NCBI GenBank assembly: GCA_036925085.1
Contig: JAUPFP010000004.1
Location: forward strand, 6,028,001 to 6,092,000
Source: Brachycybe producta
Taxonomy: Eukaryota > Arthropoda > Diplopoda > Playtdesmida > Andrognathidae
Length of the DNA stretch: 64,000 nucleotides
Direction: 5' to 3'
Below, in pieces: positions 20,808-33,904 of the stretch; the stretch's first letter is position 1, and each line of letters begins with the position of its first letter. The position numbers and the translations under genes are program-made. A model generated the notes under the pieces. That model was not told the DNA's origin. It did not search any database and worked only from the letters and a program-made list of their open reading frames with translations.

Positions 20808-21347
20808 CAGTGGTGTAGCCAGATTTTCAATCTCGGAAGGGCTAAACTAAACTAAAAGATAAAACAAACACAGTAGAAAAAAAACGTACACGTGCAAACG
20901 ATTGCTGGCACAACTTGTACACATTTGTAAAAATTATGCGAGTTTTTTACAACAATTAAGAGCTATTATTGAGGCCACGTGCTTACAATATTGGTCGAAT
21001 TTAGACTTAAAATTATTTTTTTCAAGTCTGGAGGGTAGAAACCGAAATGGGCTCTCATCAAGTAGGAAATCCCATACCATCTGGTCCCATCCCATGCGAT
21101 GGTATGGGATGAGAGTAAACAAAAATAAATGAGACAGGTGGGACTGATGATACTTGTGGTACTGATGGGATCCATGGGGCTGACGGGATTTGTGAGACTG
21201 ATGGGACTTGTGGGATTCATGGGGCTTGTGGGATGATGGAGTGGGATGGGATGGGACGGGACCAACAATTTTTGCTACTTTCAGTCACTACTGGGGGCTT
21301 TAGCCCCCTTAGCCCTCCTTCCACCCCCCCCGGTGGCTGCGCCACTG
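20808..21347. mobile_element. hAT-like non-autonomous element, 540 bp
   Basis: Ends CAGTGGTGTAGCCAGA and the inverse of CAGTGGCGCAGCCACC. The flanks CATAGGCT (20800-20807) and CATAGGTA (21348-21355) agree at the first six positions, consistent with a decayed 8-bp duplication. It contains a hairpin (ATCCCATACCAT / ATGGTATGGGAT) and a degenerate minisatellite. Confidence 0.8.
21131..21256. repeat. degenerate TGGGA minisatellite
   Basis: Diverged units built from GGGACTGATGGGAT and GGGGCTTGTGGGAT, inside the hAT element at 20808-21347. Confidence 0.7.
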
Positions 21348-22117
21348 CATAGGTAACATTTTGAAAATCCTACGTATACTATCTTTGTTGAAATTTTTAC
21401 CTTCTGTGGAGTTATGCTGTATGTAATTGGAATGAATTTCTCCCCAAAAAGAACACTACATTCAATTTCAAAAACTTCTAACAATTGTCTACTGCATTTT
21501 TATAGTACAAACAATTTTGTGGTTACAATCTTACTATTGCACAGATAAAAATCGTACTATCTCACTTTGAGTAATTGAAAATTTTGAGAGAAAATGCCAT
21601 AAAAGGCAGTAGTTTCCAAACACGCCATAGCCATATCGCTCTTTGTGGAGGTTCAATTAAAAAAAAATAGTTGTATTCAATCAAATATTTTGATTCACCC
21701 TGTAAATTAGAAGTGCATATAATTGACGTAAACTAAACAATACTTCGCCTTCAAGAATAACAATAAAAAAAAATCCTTTTACCACTTTTTAGTGCACACA
21801 AATAACACAAATAAAGACAGCCATGCACATGAAGATAGAAATGGCATTAAAATACCATCTCGTTAGTGACTTCATCTGAGCCAAAGTACTGGACTGGGTG
21901 ATGGTTATATCATCACTTCACTTAGAACTTCACATATCATCATCGCATACTTAAAGAGTCTTCCAAACTTTGTTGTAACTTTTGAAATGGCCGCTATGTC
22001 ACCACCTTCTTCCATGCCAACTTTTTGTACGCATCGTGTAGCATACAATATTCAACAGCCTTTTTTTTCTCTTTCTTTCTTTCTTTTTTTCCGCATAAAC
22101 CCCTCTATACAGTAGCA
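21348..22117. other. unassigned interval
   Basis: AT-rich with a CTTT tract at about 22068-22090. No gene. Confidence 0.5.
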
Positions 22118-22235
22118 CAGTGATTCACAAAGGGTGTGCCATGAGTTTTAATCAGTGTGCCACGAAATTTTGGTTAAAATGGTTAAAATTTGTGGCATAC
22201 CTAGTAAAATTCATGGAAACTACTCTTTGAGTTTG
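22118..22235 (+). mobile_element. hAT-like left terminus (CAGTGATT...)
   Basis: CAGTGATTCACAAAGGGTGT followed by GCCATGAGTTTT and GTGTGCCACGAAA is repeated at 53168-53222. CAGTG starts with GTGTGCC blocks are common in hAT ends. The block TGCCACGAAATTTT is mirrored by AAAATTTGTGGCA. No right terminus or target duplication found. Confidence 0.5.
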
Positions 22236-22266
22236 TTTATTTTTTAATAAAGTTAAAATTTAATTT

Positions 22267-22482
22267 GGACAGACTAATCGTAGATCACTAGGTGACCTAC
22301 ACTTTAGAACTTGTTTTATATCGGCGATTAGGTGGAGTTAAATTAAATTAAGCTTGTTGTAAGAGATCTCAGGGGTGCAGGCCCCAGATTATAAAAAGAG
22401 TGTAAGTCACTGAGTGACCCGCAGTTCTTCAAATAGCTAACTGAAAATGTAGGTCACCTAGTGACCTACGATTAGTCTGTCC
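22267..22482. mobile_element. palindromic MITE with 34-bp ends
   Basis: Arms at 22267-22300 and 22449-22482 are reverse complements with one mismatch (GGACAGACTAATCGTAGATC then ACTAGGTGACCTAC). Each arm also contains its own near-palindrome, TAGGTCACCTAGTGACCTA. A further GTCACTGAGTGACC lies inside. No flanking duplication is obvious. Confidence 0.85.
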
Positions 22483-22544
22483 TCATTTTATTTGAAAATA
22501 TTAACACATTCAATATAATTGAATGTGTTAATGTGAGTGAGTGT

Positions 22545-23052
22545 GACAGAGTGAGGATTCCATACACTGCAGCAATACTCAAGATGAGGCCGAACCAATG
22601 CTTGATAGGCAATAGTTTTAACTTGTGCTGGGCAGGTGCCCAATGTCCTTTGACTAAAACGAAGCATTTGTAGAGCTTTCCGAGTAACACCATCAATGTG
22701 TTTTTTCTAAGAAAGGTCATTTGTCAATGTAACCCCCAAGTACTTAGAACATTTAACACTCCAAAGAATACTGTCATTCATACTATAATTGAACACAATT
22801 GGGTTTCTACCCCGAGTTAGCCTCATAACACTGCACTTCCCCTCATTTGCCATGTATTACACCATCCTTCAATAGCCTTCAAGTCTAAGGCTAATGTTTC
22901 ACAGTCTTGGATACCATCAACCTCTTTGTAAATTAGAGTATCATCAGCAAATAGTCTACAGTTGCTGTCAACTGTACTGCTGAGGTCATTAATAAATATC
23001 AGGAACAAAAGAGGACCCAAAACACTACCCTGGGGTACACCAGATGTATGTG
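22545..23052 (-). pseudogene. LINE reverse transcriptase relic (jockey/CR1 group)
   Basis: On the minus strand the translation begins [20 protein letters not shown], the conserved reverse-transcriptase block ahead of the active site, then reaches LFADDTLIY, the catalytic metal-binding FADD box. After one frameshift it continues [26 protein letters not shown], and LVRPHLEYCCSVWNP, the usual order for jockey/CR1/L2-type LINEs. One frameshift, an in-frame stop after NDLS and the missing N-terminal half show it is dead. An intact enzyme would copy the element's RNA at a nicked target site. It is the best-preserved LINE piece in the window. Confidence 0.9.
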
Positions 23053-24880
23053 GAAACTACACGCCACGTCACTGACATAGTGGACGAGCAGCTTTAAAAG
23101 GATATGTAACAAATTCGGGTTTTATTATGTTGAAATTAACTATTCTTGTTCAGAAGATTTAAGTTAAAGTTCTAGTGCTAAGTTTAATGAAACACTAAAG
23201 GAAAAGGTGTTTGCTTTTTTCCTGATATTTTGGACAAGATCACCTCTTGATTAAATTTATTTTAATTAAGAATGGGTAAAGGTGACTGTTATTTGTGTTT
23301 CTTTTATACATCAACAATTTGTAGACATACAGAAAGAAAGAAAATGAACCTTACTAATAGCAGCATGTTATCTATAATATATAGTTGCCTCGCCATAATG
23401 TGAAGCTTGTGATCTCACAGGAGTTGACCAAAAAAAAAATAGTCTTTGGTCATTCTGTATGAATAAAAATATAAGACTGAAAGAACTCTTTTGCCACAGG
23501 CCCTCTGGGTAGCTTGCTTGCACAGTAATTATTTAAATTCAATTGACATGTCTATCTAATTAATTTCTGTTGATTTTCAAAAGTTTGCTGTCTCCCAAAC
23601 GTTTTTGAAGAAGAGCAAAGTACAAAAATGGGATAAAGTTCAATTTTGAATTCTGTCTTTTGTTGTCAATTCTCTTTTTTATTTTATTAATTGAAGAAGA
23701 TTGATTTTGACCTTGGATGTCAACCAAATTCATTTTGATGAGGTGGTCGTTGGCGATAGCGGTACTCAATATGAATTTCGCCAATAGAAATAAGGCAGTA
23801 TTAGAATAATAGATTATGAAGAGCGGGTTTTATTTGCTGCAAGAATAAGTTACTGCATTTCTATTCACAAGTTCAAATTTTGAACTTGCTATTGTATCGT
23901 ATTGCTATCGCCAACAGAAAGTTTTTGATAAATTAATAGTTTTATTATTATTATATCAATTTCTCTGTGGTGAAGCAGATGAAGTGTGTGTGTGCGCACG
24001 CGCAGGATTATGTACACCAACTCAACACAACAAGAAATTAAGGTAATTTGGATAGGGTTTTCTAATCCTAACATCGAAAATAAGAATGACTAAATTGCGT
24101 AAATTTCACAATTTTTGAAAATTTGCACCAAGTTGCATAATTTTACATATTTCAGAAAAAAAAAACTTTTTTTTGGGTCAAGAAAAAGTTCTACAAAGGT
24201 GTTTTTTAAAAAAAAAAACCAAATCGTTTTTATTTTGCATGTTCTGTTATTGCTCCCAGACATTAGTTAATTGTGCTTCTACAACTCCCGCCACCCCTTC
24301 ACTTAATATCACCGTGAACCCCTTTACAAAGAGGTTCAAGGTAATACATGTATTATGTGACAAGGTGTAAGCATCGTGTGAAACCGCCTTACATTGAAAA
24401 GACAATTTATACTTTTTTATATATACAGTATATATTTCTATCTGCAGTGTTGATCTACTGCCATGTTATGTGCCTTTAGTTTTTCATTGCGGCACTAGAG
24501 GCGCAAGCGAGTCCAAAAATATCGACTTCAAACCTTCCTTCTTGCATCCTTCGATTTTATAGTAGTTTTGTCGTTGGATGCAGAAGGCTGCATTTGTATC
24601 TATCGCACAAAAACGTCAGTTTTCAAAAAAAAAAACAAAAAAACACCGAAGCTCGTCCGCATTGTGGTTGACAACGGAATTTACTAGTTTACAAGAAAAT
24701 CGTCAAAAAACATAAATTTAATCAATTGTCATAAAAAAAAATTGTAAAAAAAAATTCAAAAAGGAAATTTTACTTTGAAGGTGTTTTTGTTGTTGTTGCC
24801 TAATTTGATTGTTTTATTTATTATTTTATTTTTAAAAGTCACTATTTTCATATATATATATTAATGGTTTTGTTTTAGTG
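23053..24880. other. unassigned interval with one R3 copy
   Basis: R3 copy at 23386-23433. An inverted CAAGTTCAAATTTTGAACTTG palindrome lies near 23868-23888. The rest is AT-rich with no gene recognised. Confidence 0.45.
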
Positions 24881-25664
24881 ATTTTTATTGTGTGCTCTGT
24901 TTTTTTTTTCTTCTTCTTCTTCTGTAGTGTTTGAGTGTGAGTTTGTGCGGGCGCGCGGCACGCGAGAGAGAGAGAGAGAGAGAGAGAAAGAGTGAATGTT
25001 AGGACTTTTGCCAGAATGATGCTACTGGAGCAAGAAGCATTGAGTAAGAAAATGTTGCAACTTAAAGTGGTATTGTTATGGTCAACAAAGGATGATAGTG
25101 CAGTGTTCGGTTGAAGACCAAAGCACCCACCGCCGCCAATACCACCACCACTACTACCACGTTCACTTCTGACCCAAAAAAAAAGTCAGCTCACCTTCAC
25201 ACACACACATACATAGAGATATACACGCACACCTATATACAGTATACACCACATATACATATCTTTTTTTTTTGGTTTTAAAAGAAAATGTTTTCTTGTA
25301 TCTTTCAGTGTTTGTTTCTTTAAATCAGATTGTGTCCACTTTCTGTGTGTCTCGCTCTCTCTCTGTCTACCACACACACATAGCCACATAATATAAACAT
25401 TTATTATTTGGTGACACTCTTGAGGTTTTATATTTTGTGTCATCATCATCATCATCATCATCTTGTTTGCGTGTGTGTGTTTTGTGGGTGGGTGTGTGTG
25501 GACACATTCTATTTTTCTTTTTCTCAACGGAAATGTAACTGGAGGATAATCCTCTTTTCTAGTTTTTTTCTTCTTCTTCTCTCCCCTCCGTCTTCAAACA
25601 GAAAAATATATATTCTCAGTGTGTGTGTTTTTTTTTATTTGTTGTTGTTGTTTGTGTATTACAG
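24881..25664 (+). other. microsatellite-rich region upstream of the candidate exon
   Basis: Contains CTT (24911-24921), GA (about 24965-24986), CCA (25140-25160), CA (25197-25209), ATC (25440-25463) and TG tracts, and GC-richer text near 24945-25180. A 33-codon frame starts at about 25018 (MMLLEQEALSKK...). This could be 5' UTR or promoter of the exon at 25665, but I see nothing that proves transcription. Confidence 0.3.
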
Positions 25665-25854
25665 AAGCCTGTTTTATATATGTATAAGGCTAGTAGCCCT
25701 TTATTAGCACCAATGCAGTCCAGTGTAAAACGCCGCTGTGGATATCATCCAATGGGCAACTCAAACAGTAACAACTTGTGTTCTTTGCTCAATCAGTGTC
25801 TAATATTGGGATTATTTTTACCATTGGCATTTCTCATTATTGTTGCTGATAAAG
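25665..25854 (+). CDS. candidate host exon: signal peptide or signal anchor, start codon at 25713
   Basis: The block is bounded on the left by a T-rich tract ending TGTATTACAG (acceptor, AG at 25663-25664) and on the right by AAAG/GTAGGA (donor GT at 25855). From the ATG at 25713 it encodes 47 codons plus one base: a basic, polar start (MQSSVKRRCGYHPMGNSNSN), then a hydrophobic stretch of about 17 residues (CLILGLFLPLAFLIIVA) and a DK before the junction. This is the profile of a signal peptide or signal anchor, and the phase-1 donor is the phase usual after signal-peptide exons of extracellular-domain proteins. Local GC is about 40%, above the flanks. The frame is also open upstream of 25713 to the acceptor, so an earlier start cannot be excluded. 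The protein family is unknown and the next exon is not identified in this window. Confidence 0.5.
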
Positions 25855-25855
25855 G

Positions 25856-26835
25856 TAGGACATTTTTATTTTTTTTTTCCAATCATTTATTTATTATTTT
25901 TTTTTATTAATACATAGGTATTTTTTCTTCTATACACGTGCCCCCAATTGCCCCCAAAAACTAATCATAAAATATTGAACTTCTATATCCTTTCATTTGT
26001 TGTTTTTGTTGTTGTTGATCTTGATTACAATTGCAACTGTTTTCAATTTTTTTTTGGGTCGTATCTCCAAGGGGATAAATGTTGAAGAAGAAGAAAGAAA
26101 AAAAAAAAGCGAAAAGAAATCCTAGGATCAGTAAAAACTATATGCAAAGAGCAAATTGTTGGTGCAATTTTATATTTATTTTTGTGTGTGCAAAATTCTG
26201 GTTATATTTCAAGTGTTTATGCAAGTGAATATACTTAAGCTCAAGGCCTGCGAATACAGAAAAACAGAAAAAAAACAATTGAACTTTTTTTTTATATAGA
26301 TATATAATTTGAATAATTCTATAAATTCTATTTATTCGACAGAAAAAAAGTACACAGAAGAAAAAAGGTGAATGAACTAATTTTTTTTTTCTGTCACAAG
26401 TAAATTAATTTTATCAGCCAATATAAAGGGCGTACTTCCGACACATCATTTTATTTTCCTCCATCTATTTCTTCCATATTTTGTAAACTCCAAAATATTC
26501 TTTGAAGTGTTTTTTCTACTGTAATGTGTAAAAAAAAAACATTTATACGCGAAGCTAAGCAGAAACATTTGTAGATGAAAGTTTTCTGCTTTCTATTTTT
26601 TTCTTTCTTCCTATTTCTGTGCTTTTAGAGAAGAATCACACACACACATACTGAATAAAATCCCACTGAATTTTAATTTGTAAGGTAAGGTATTTAGCAG
26701 AAGCGCCATGTATCTTTCAGATCAAAATGGACCTTATAAATATTCTAATTTTTTTTTTATTTCTATTTCTGTTTTCTTTTGGTTTATTAGTATGTGTGTG
26801 TGTATCTGTGGGTGGGTGTGATTCTTCCCTTAAGA
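25856..26835. other. putative intron sequence
   Basis: If the exon at 25665-25854 is real, this is the start of its downstream intron. It is AT-rich with T runs and CA tracts. No further exon recognised. Confidence 0.35.
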
Positions 26836-27195
26836 CCTTGCTAGAGCTCATTGAAAAAGAACTCTGAAAAAATATTCCAAAAAATTGTAAATTCCACAAA
26901 ATAGAACTAAGAAAATAATTCGTAGCCTCTATAGCATAATGAAAACTCTGAAAACGAAAGCAATTCTGTAAATTCCTATGCTGCTGTCTGCATATGGTCA
27001 CTCTGACCATTACAGTGTTGCATTTCCCTAGATTCCCTAGGTGCTTTTCATTTCAGAGTCCTCTGAAATAATGTTAAAAACATTATTTCAGAGAACTCAA
27101 ATTTTCCACTCTGAAACAACAGTTTTCGGAAGAAAAAAAAACTTCCAAAAAAAACTATCATTTCTGAGTGTTTGTTTCATTGAGCTCTAGCAAGG
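26836..27195. mobile_element. inverted-repeat element with CCTTGCTAGAGCTCA ends
   Basis: CCTTGCTAGAGCTCATTGAAA at the left is mirrored at 27175-27195 with one mismatch. Inside are repeated TCTGAAA words and a perfect 15-bp stem (27061-27093, CTCTGAAATAATGTT). No unambiguous target duplication, so the superfamily is open. Confidence 0.75.
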
Positions 27196-28810
<1,615 letters not shown>

Positions 28811-28937
28811 TTCTCTCTCTCTCTGTCTATCTCTGTCTCTCTCTATCTCTGTCTATCTCACTATGTCTCTCTCTCTCTGTCTCTTTCTATTTCTCTCTGT
28901 CTTTCTCTCTCTCCCTCTATCTCTCTCTCTGACTCTG
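28811..28937. repeat. polypyrimidine TCTC/TCTG/TATC tract
   Basis: About 125 bases of almost pure pyrimidine on the plus strand with regular G or A interruptions. Frames across it are low-complexity artefacts. Confidence 0.9.
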
Positions 28938-28979
28938 GTCTTTCTTAGTATGTGTTCTTTTATGTGTGTTGGCCTGGTA

Positions 28980-29074
28980 CAGGAGGAATTAAAGGAGGGT
29001 CCATGGAGGAAGTTGGGAGGATATGACACCATGAGTTACCACACTGGGTGACACCAACCCTAGTGACTCCACTG
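28980..29074 (-). mobile_element. transposon terminus with CAGTGGAGTCACTAGGG end
   Basis: Read on the minus strand it begins CAGTGGAGTCACTAGGGTTG then GTGTCACCCAGTGTGG. The CAGTGG start and GC-rich body look like a hAT-type end. No opposite terminus or target duplication identified; the left limit is approximate. Confidence 0.35.
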
Positions 29075-30120
29075 GTGTACAACAGTCTTAACAAGAAGGG
29101 TCTTCACTGGGAAGGTAGACAAGAGCCAAGAGCCCCTACCCCTCTCAGGGTACCACATACACAAATGATACCTAGGTTAACAGCTAGGGTTTATGCACTA
29201 GGTTGTGATTAACAGGTCTGTGTTATCAAGAGTTCCAATGTTCAGTATGTGTAAATGTTTATTTTGTGTGTACAATGCGTGATGTGTGGGTGTGTATGCT
29301 TGTGTTTCATACCATCTGATAGATTTGTGTGCGAATTTGTATTTTGTTTGTGTGTATAAAGTTAGTGTGTGTGTGTGTTCCAAGCAAATTCCAGCTCCAT
29401 CTAATATTTAGCTTTGTTCATCACATGTGTGTGTGTGTGTGTTTTGTGTCATTCTGCAATAGAATTCTACGCCTATAGCTGTGAGAAACGGTTTTCACAG
29501 TTTGTTGGAAGAGCTTAATGCGATTTTTCTCGCTAGAAAAATAATGAAATTTAGCAACATTTCATTCAAAACGCTCAGGTATACAATGTATAGGTGTAGC
29601 TGAAGATATGCTGTCTAACGTGACTCGTATAATACAATATGCTACAGTTTCGAAAACGAAGTATAAGGCCTGTAGGGCCTATAAAATGTTGTTAGGCCCA
29701 ATATAGTATGCTTTTAAAAAAAATTGCTATATACTAAAATATATAAAGGATTTAGTGTTTTTTTTGTTGTCAAAAATAGTATATTTTATATTATAGTTTA
29801 CTTTGTATATCGACCAATATAAATAATTGCTTCAATTTAATTTTAGTTTAAAGCATTATAGAAGGAGGAATCCAAACAAGAATAATAAATACACGTTTAG
29901 GAATGAAAAAAAAAAAAGAATCTTTTAGAAACCAATTGAGGTTTGCTTATATTCTACTTAAATAAAAATCTAAGCTTCAAACATTTTTTTTTGTGTGGAT
30001 TTTTCTATAGGTATTAGAATTCTTTCTAAAAAAAAAAAGAAAGGTTACTTCGTAGGTGGTTTGAAGGCGTTTTTGTGTAATGCTTAAATATAAAAATAAA
30101 AACGTAAGATATTATTATAA
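29075..30120. other. unassigned interval with TG tracts
   Basis: TG tracts lie near 29363-29378 and 29425-29442. A GC-richer patch continues to about 29160. No gene. Confidence 0.45.
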
Positions 30121-30595
30121 CAGCGGTCGCCAACCGGTGGTTCGTGGACTACTGGTGGTCCGCAGAAAAATCTGGACAATATTTGCATTTTTTTTGTTTT
30201 ATTAATAGTAAAACAAAAAATATTCTTAATAAATTCTTATATTCTGAATGACAATTTTCGCCTTTCTATTCCACTAAATTCACGAAATGTACTAGAGTCT
30301 AGTACAGTTCTCGTAAAATACGGCACGCGAGAGCTATATTTCGTTCAGTTTCTCCCACCACACGCTTCTTCTCTCCTAAGCTTCAATTATTTTTTAATTT
30401 AATTAAACTAACTTTAATAATTTTGTTACAATTAAACAACCTTTAAAGATTTTCTATTAATAAAATGGAAGTTCTCTGATCATTATTTGACAAACGTATA
30501 AATTTATCTTTTTAAAGAAATTCATATTAGTAGTCCGCGGGATTTAAAATTTTGAATTTAGTGGTCCGTGAGGTCCGAAAGGTTGGCGACCGCTG
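30121..30595 (+). mobile_element. hAT-like family N2, copy 1
   Basis: Ends CAGCGGTCGCCAACCGGTGG and the inverse of CAGCGGTCGCCAACC. Full-length match in reverse orientation to 33905-34401, with shared interior blocks such as GTACTAGAGTCTAGTAC and CGAAAATTGTCATTCAGAAT (or inverse). Flanking octamers differ, so the duplication has decayed. Confidence 0.9.
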
Positions 30596-31198
30596 GTATT
30601 TACCGGATATTACCATGATATTTACCATCTGGGAATAATGGCTTTTCCCTCCAGTTTTAGACAATTTCAATTTTTTAAGCCAATTTTTTTTTTCTTATAC
30701 AAATCTGCTTTTGCACTTAAACTTTCTCTCCATACAGTTAATTTTAGAGGGCCATCTTCAAAGTGATCATGAATAGTATCTATTAGTCTTCCACTCCTGT
30801 ACGTTTCTTTTGTGATTTAAGTAAAAATAAGCTGTACATAAAATTCACAAACTTAAAAAAAATTAAAAACTAATGACTAGAATCCAGATAGCCACCATAT
30901 AACTGAAGTTGTCATTTGACTCGTGAGAGAATGCGTGATTTCTGTTTCCACTCTAGAGGAGGTTATTCCCTAGCAGGGTAACCAAAATCAAAAGTGTGGG
31001 GAAGGAAGGGGGGGGGGGGGGGTAATGAAACTGAAGATGGTATGTAACGCCAAATATACCATAGCCACCACATGACACTACTTTTCTTCTTCAGCCACAA
31101 AAATGTTCATCTTCAGCTCACCAATAAATCCACTTTAAATGTAGTCAAATTTCAGAAATGGTTTGAATGGTTTTGAGTTGATAAAAAATTGTGACTAT
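30596..31198. other. unassigned interval with G homopolymer
   Basis: G15 at 31008-31022. No gene. Confidence 0.5.
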
Positions 31199-31206
31199 TG
31201 TTAATA

Positions 31207-31665
31207 CAATAGTGTAGCTAGGGTGGGGACGGGGACTGGGGCGGTCCGCCCCGGGTGGCACTTTTTTGGGGGGTGGCACCCACGAAAAGAAATTTTTTTT
31301 TCCTGTCGGGATAGTAGAAGGAGCTTTATAAAACTCTTAAAAGAGTTTAATAAAAATTAGGAAAATAATTCTCTGAAGTTAAGAGAAATTATGAAATTTA
31401 TGTCGCCTCGCTACGCTCGCGGAATGTATTCTGCAATCTAGCATTATGTTTTTAAGTCCGGGTACTGGTTTATTTAATAATTTCATAATTAATATAAAAT
31501 TATATAAACCATTTTAATCACTGAATATCGATAATATCGTTTGGCCTCTCCCCGACCAGAATCCTGGTTGTGCCACTGATGTGTATCGTGTTGCATTTTT
31601 CGTGAGGTAAGGGCGGCAAACTCAAGGACCGCCCAGAGCGGCACAAACTCTTAGCTACGACACTG
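31207..31665 (+). mobile_element. hAT-like family N3, copy A
   Basis: Ends CAATAGTGTAGCTAGGG and the inverse of CAGTGTCGTAGCTAAG, flanked by a perfect 8-bp duplication TGTTAATA (31199-31206 and 31666-31673). The interior matches 60374-60714 (TTAATATAAAATTATATAAA, GCGGCAAACTCAAGGACCGC). Confidence 0.92.
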
Positions 31666-31673
31666 TGTTAATA

Positions 31674-33569
31674 ATAATTAAAATTAACTTTCTTAAGACA
31701 AAATTAACAGTTTGTTTACATAAAGATGTTCTGAAATATATATGATTATATATTGATTTATATAGCCTACTACTTGTTTTATTTTAATAAAGATTTCCAC
31801 AAAATATTGACAGTAATTGATTAAATTACTATAAATTTTTTTCCATAGCTGTAAATGTGTTTTTTTTTGTCTTCTTCTTCAAATTTTGTTTTTTTCAAAT
31901 TTTCATTGAGGGTGTACTTGTATGTTTTGTGTGACCAACGTGTTTCTAGAATTGTCAGTGTGGGACAGTGGGTGTGTATGTAACGGGGAGCTTATATTCC
32001 TTCTACAGTACACCTAAAAAAAAAGACGCAGTGCACCCAAGAGATGTAAGGAAATCAGGCAAAAGACATCTTCAACAACAACAAAAAAAAAAGACAGAAA
32101 GAAAGGAAAAAAACACACTCTTTTTATTCACTTCCATCGACCTGTAGGCTAAAATCAAAAGAATACAATTGAATGGAAATGGTCGCATTTCTTCAGCTTT
32201 TTAACATGAGATTCAAATATAGAAGAAAGAAAGCAAAAAAAAAAAAAAGAGTAAATGTTGTGTCCAACGGCAACTGATATGAAATCATGAGAGCATGGAC
32301 ACTATATAGATTCAAGCTAAATAATAAAAAAAGACAGAGAGCTCCATTTTTATCTTTGAAGAAAATGCATCCATGGATGGATGAGAATGGAGAAAAAGCC
32401 TAAAGAGAGAGAAAAAATAATAGGGCCTAATAAAAAAAAGAGCTGAAATAGGCGAGAAAAGCTACATGAGGACCTGAACCATTACGTTATGTAGGAATAG
32501 TTTCATTAACGCATTTATATATTTTTCTTTTTCGCGAAATGTCTGATTTTAAAGTTGGAGGCACTAACCTTTAAATCTTTTTCCTAATGTCAAAGAATGT
32601 CTACACAGAAGAGGACCTTTAAGTATGAAGTATAGGAGGGCCTCTATAATATACTGGGGGGGGGGGGGGGGGGTGGCGGGTGGCGCATGTAAAACGTTTC
32701 CTGCTGTGTAAAAATGAAACACATCTCAAGAGAACTATGAAAAAAAGAAATACACAATTGAATTTTAGCTTATCAACATTTTTATTTGCTTAAAAATCTT
32801 TAAAACACATTCTTCAAGAATTTAAGAATGTTATTAAATTTTTGAAAGGATGTTTAGAAAAGTTGTTTTTCTGAGATCGAAGTAACAATTCACATATCGA
32901 AAAGATACATAACCACTACTTAATCCTAATACCCAGTACACACATACACATTTAAATGTATTTAACAATTAAACATATTAAGTTCCTTTATTGGATTCCG
33001 TATAATTCACCAAAACACGTTTAATTTGAATTCATTTAACTCATGTGTGTGTATACAAGGTACAGTATAAGGACACATTTAGTTCTAAATGAGTTGCTAC
33101 AACTCATTCAACATAATGTGTGAAGTGTATTGTGGGTGTTTGCAATGTAACATAGGAAATTTCAAACAGACTTGGGGTCACTTCCTGTATATAGTGGCCA
33201 CTTCTTCTAGCCAGACAATTTTAATATGCATAACAGCCATTTGAAGGGAGCACCTTTGTTTTTTAAGCAATGCCATGGGTGGTGTTACACTACATCGCAT
33301 TAAATACATTTAATGTAACTACATTTTGCTGAAAGCATTTAGCTGAATGTATTTCTTCTCAATAAGTGTACACAGTATAAGTAAAGAACTCTTTTAATCG
33401 TCGTCGTTTACAAAATTATTATTATGCATCTACTACATGCATACCAAATTAAAGGTTTCCAACTGATCTAAATAAAACACTAAAGAAAAACTCTTAAAAA
33501 AACCGCAAAAGTCATAACTCCTTTTCCATGCATTCACAATATATGTATAGTAAGAAATACTGTATTCTC
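31674..33569. other. unassigned interval with G homopolymer
   Basis: A-rich stretches at 32085-32470 and G18 at 32656-32673. Both strands were scanned by eye and no gene was recognised. Confidence 0.45.
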
Positions 33570-33673
33570 TACAAGGGTCGTGGGCCTTTATCTTGCCCAA
33601 TATGCGACTCTCTGCTTGAATTATAGTCCCGACTCTCTACCCTTGTGTGCAAGTTGCACGACGGGTTTACCAG
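33570..33673 (+). mobile_element. Helitron-like 3' end, second family
   Basis: A hairpin (GTGCAAGTTGCAC, 33647-33659) is followed by GACGGGTTTACCAG and then T. It matches the terminus at 14871-14898 in the opposite orientation. CCAG here is one change from the expected CTAG. The 5' limit is unknown. Confidence 0.45.
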
Positions 33674-33694
33674 TATTTTTTTAATTGTCATATA

Positions 33695-33842
33695 CAGGGC
33701 CGGACTGGCTAGTGGTTGGCCCCACCGGCTATGAAATTGTGTTGGCCCCATTTTTTTAATTTATTTATTTTGGCCCCCATTTTCTTTTGGCCCCCAATTG
33801 ACCGGCGATCGCCAGTCAGCCGGACGGGCCAGTCCGGGCCTG
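33695..33842. mobile_element. 148-bp hAT-like miniature element
   Basis: Ends CAGGGCCGGACTGGC and the inverse of CAGGCCCGGACTGGC, with a perfect 8-bp duplication GTCATATA (33687-33694 and 33843-33850). The interior repeats TTGGCCCC words. The related terminus CAGTCCGGGCCTG appears alone at about 52891. Confidence 0.92.
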
Positions 33843-33904
33843 GTCATATAAATACATTTTATGTTCTAAAATCTAAACAACTGTAAATTTTCTACTGCTT
33901 AGAG

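Noticed and set aside
25408-25707. 99-codon frame upstream of the candidate exon
   Set aside because: It is His/Val/Cys-rich from ATC and TG microsatellites and runs through the likely acceptor site.
33569-33751. 60-codon minus frame as a gene
   Set aside because: It spans a Helitron-like terminus and the start of a 148-bp hAT element, so it is a chance fusion.
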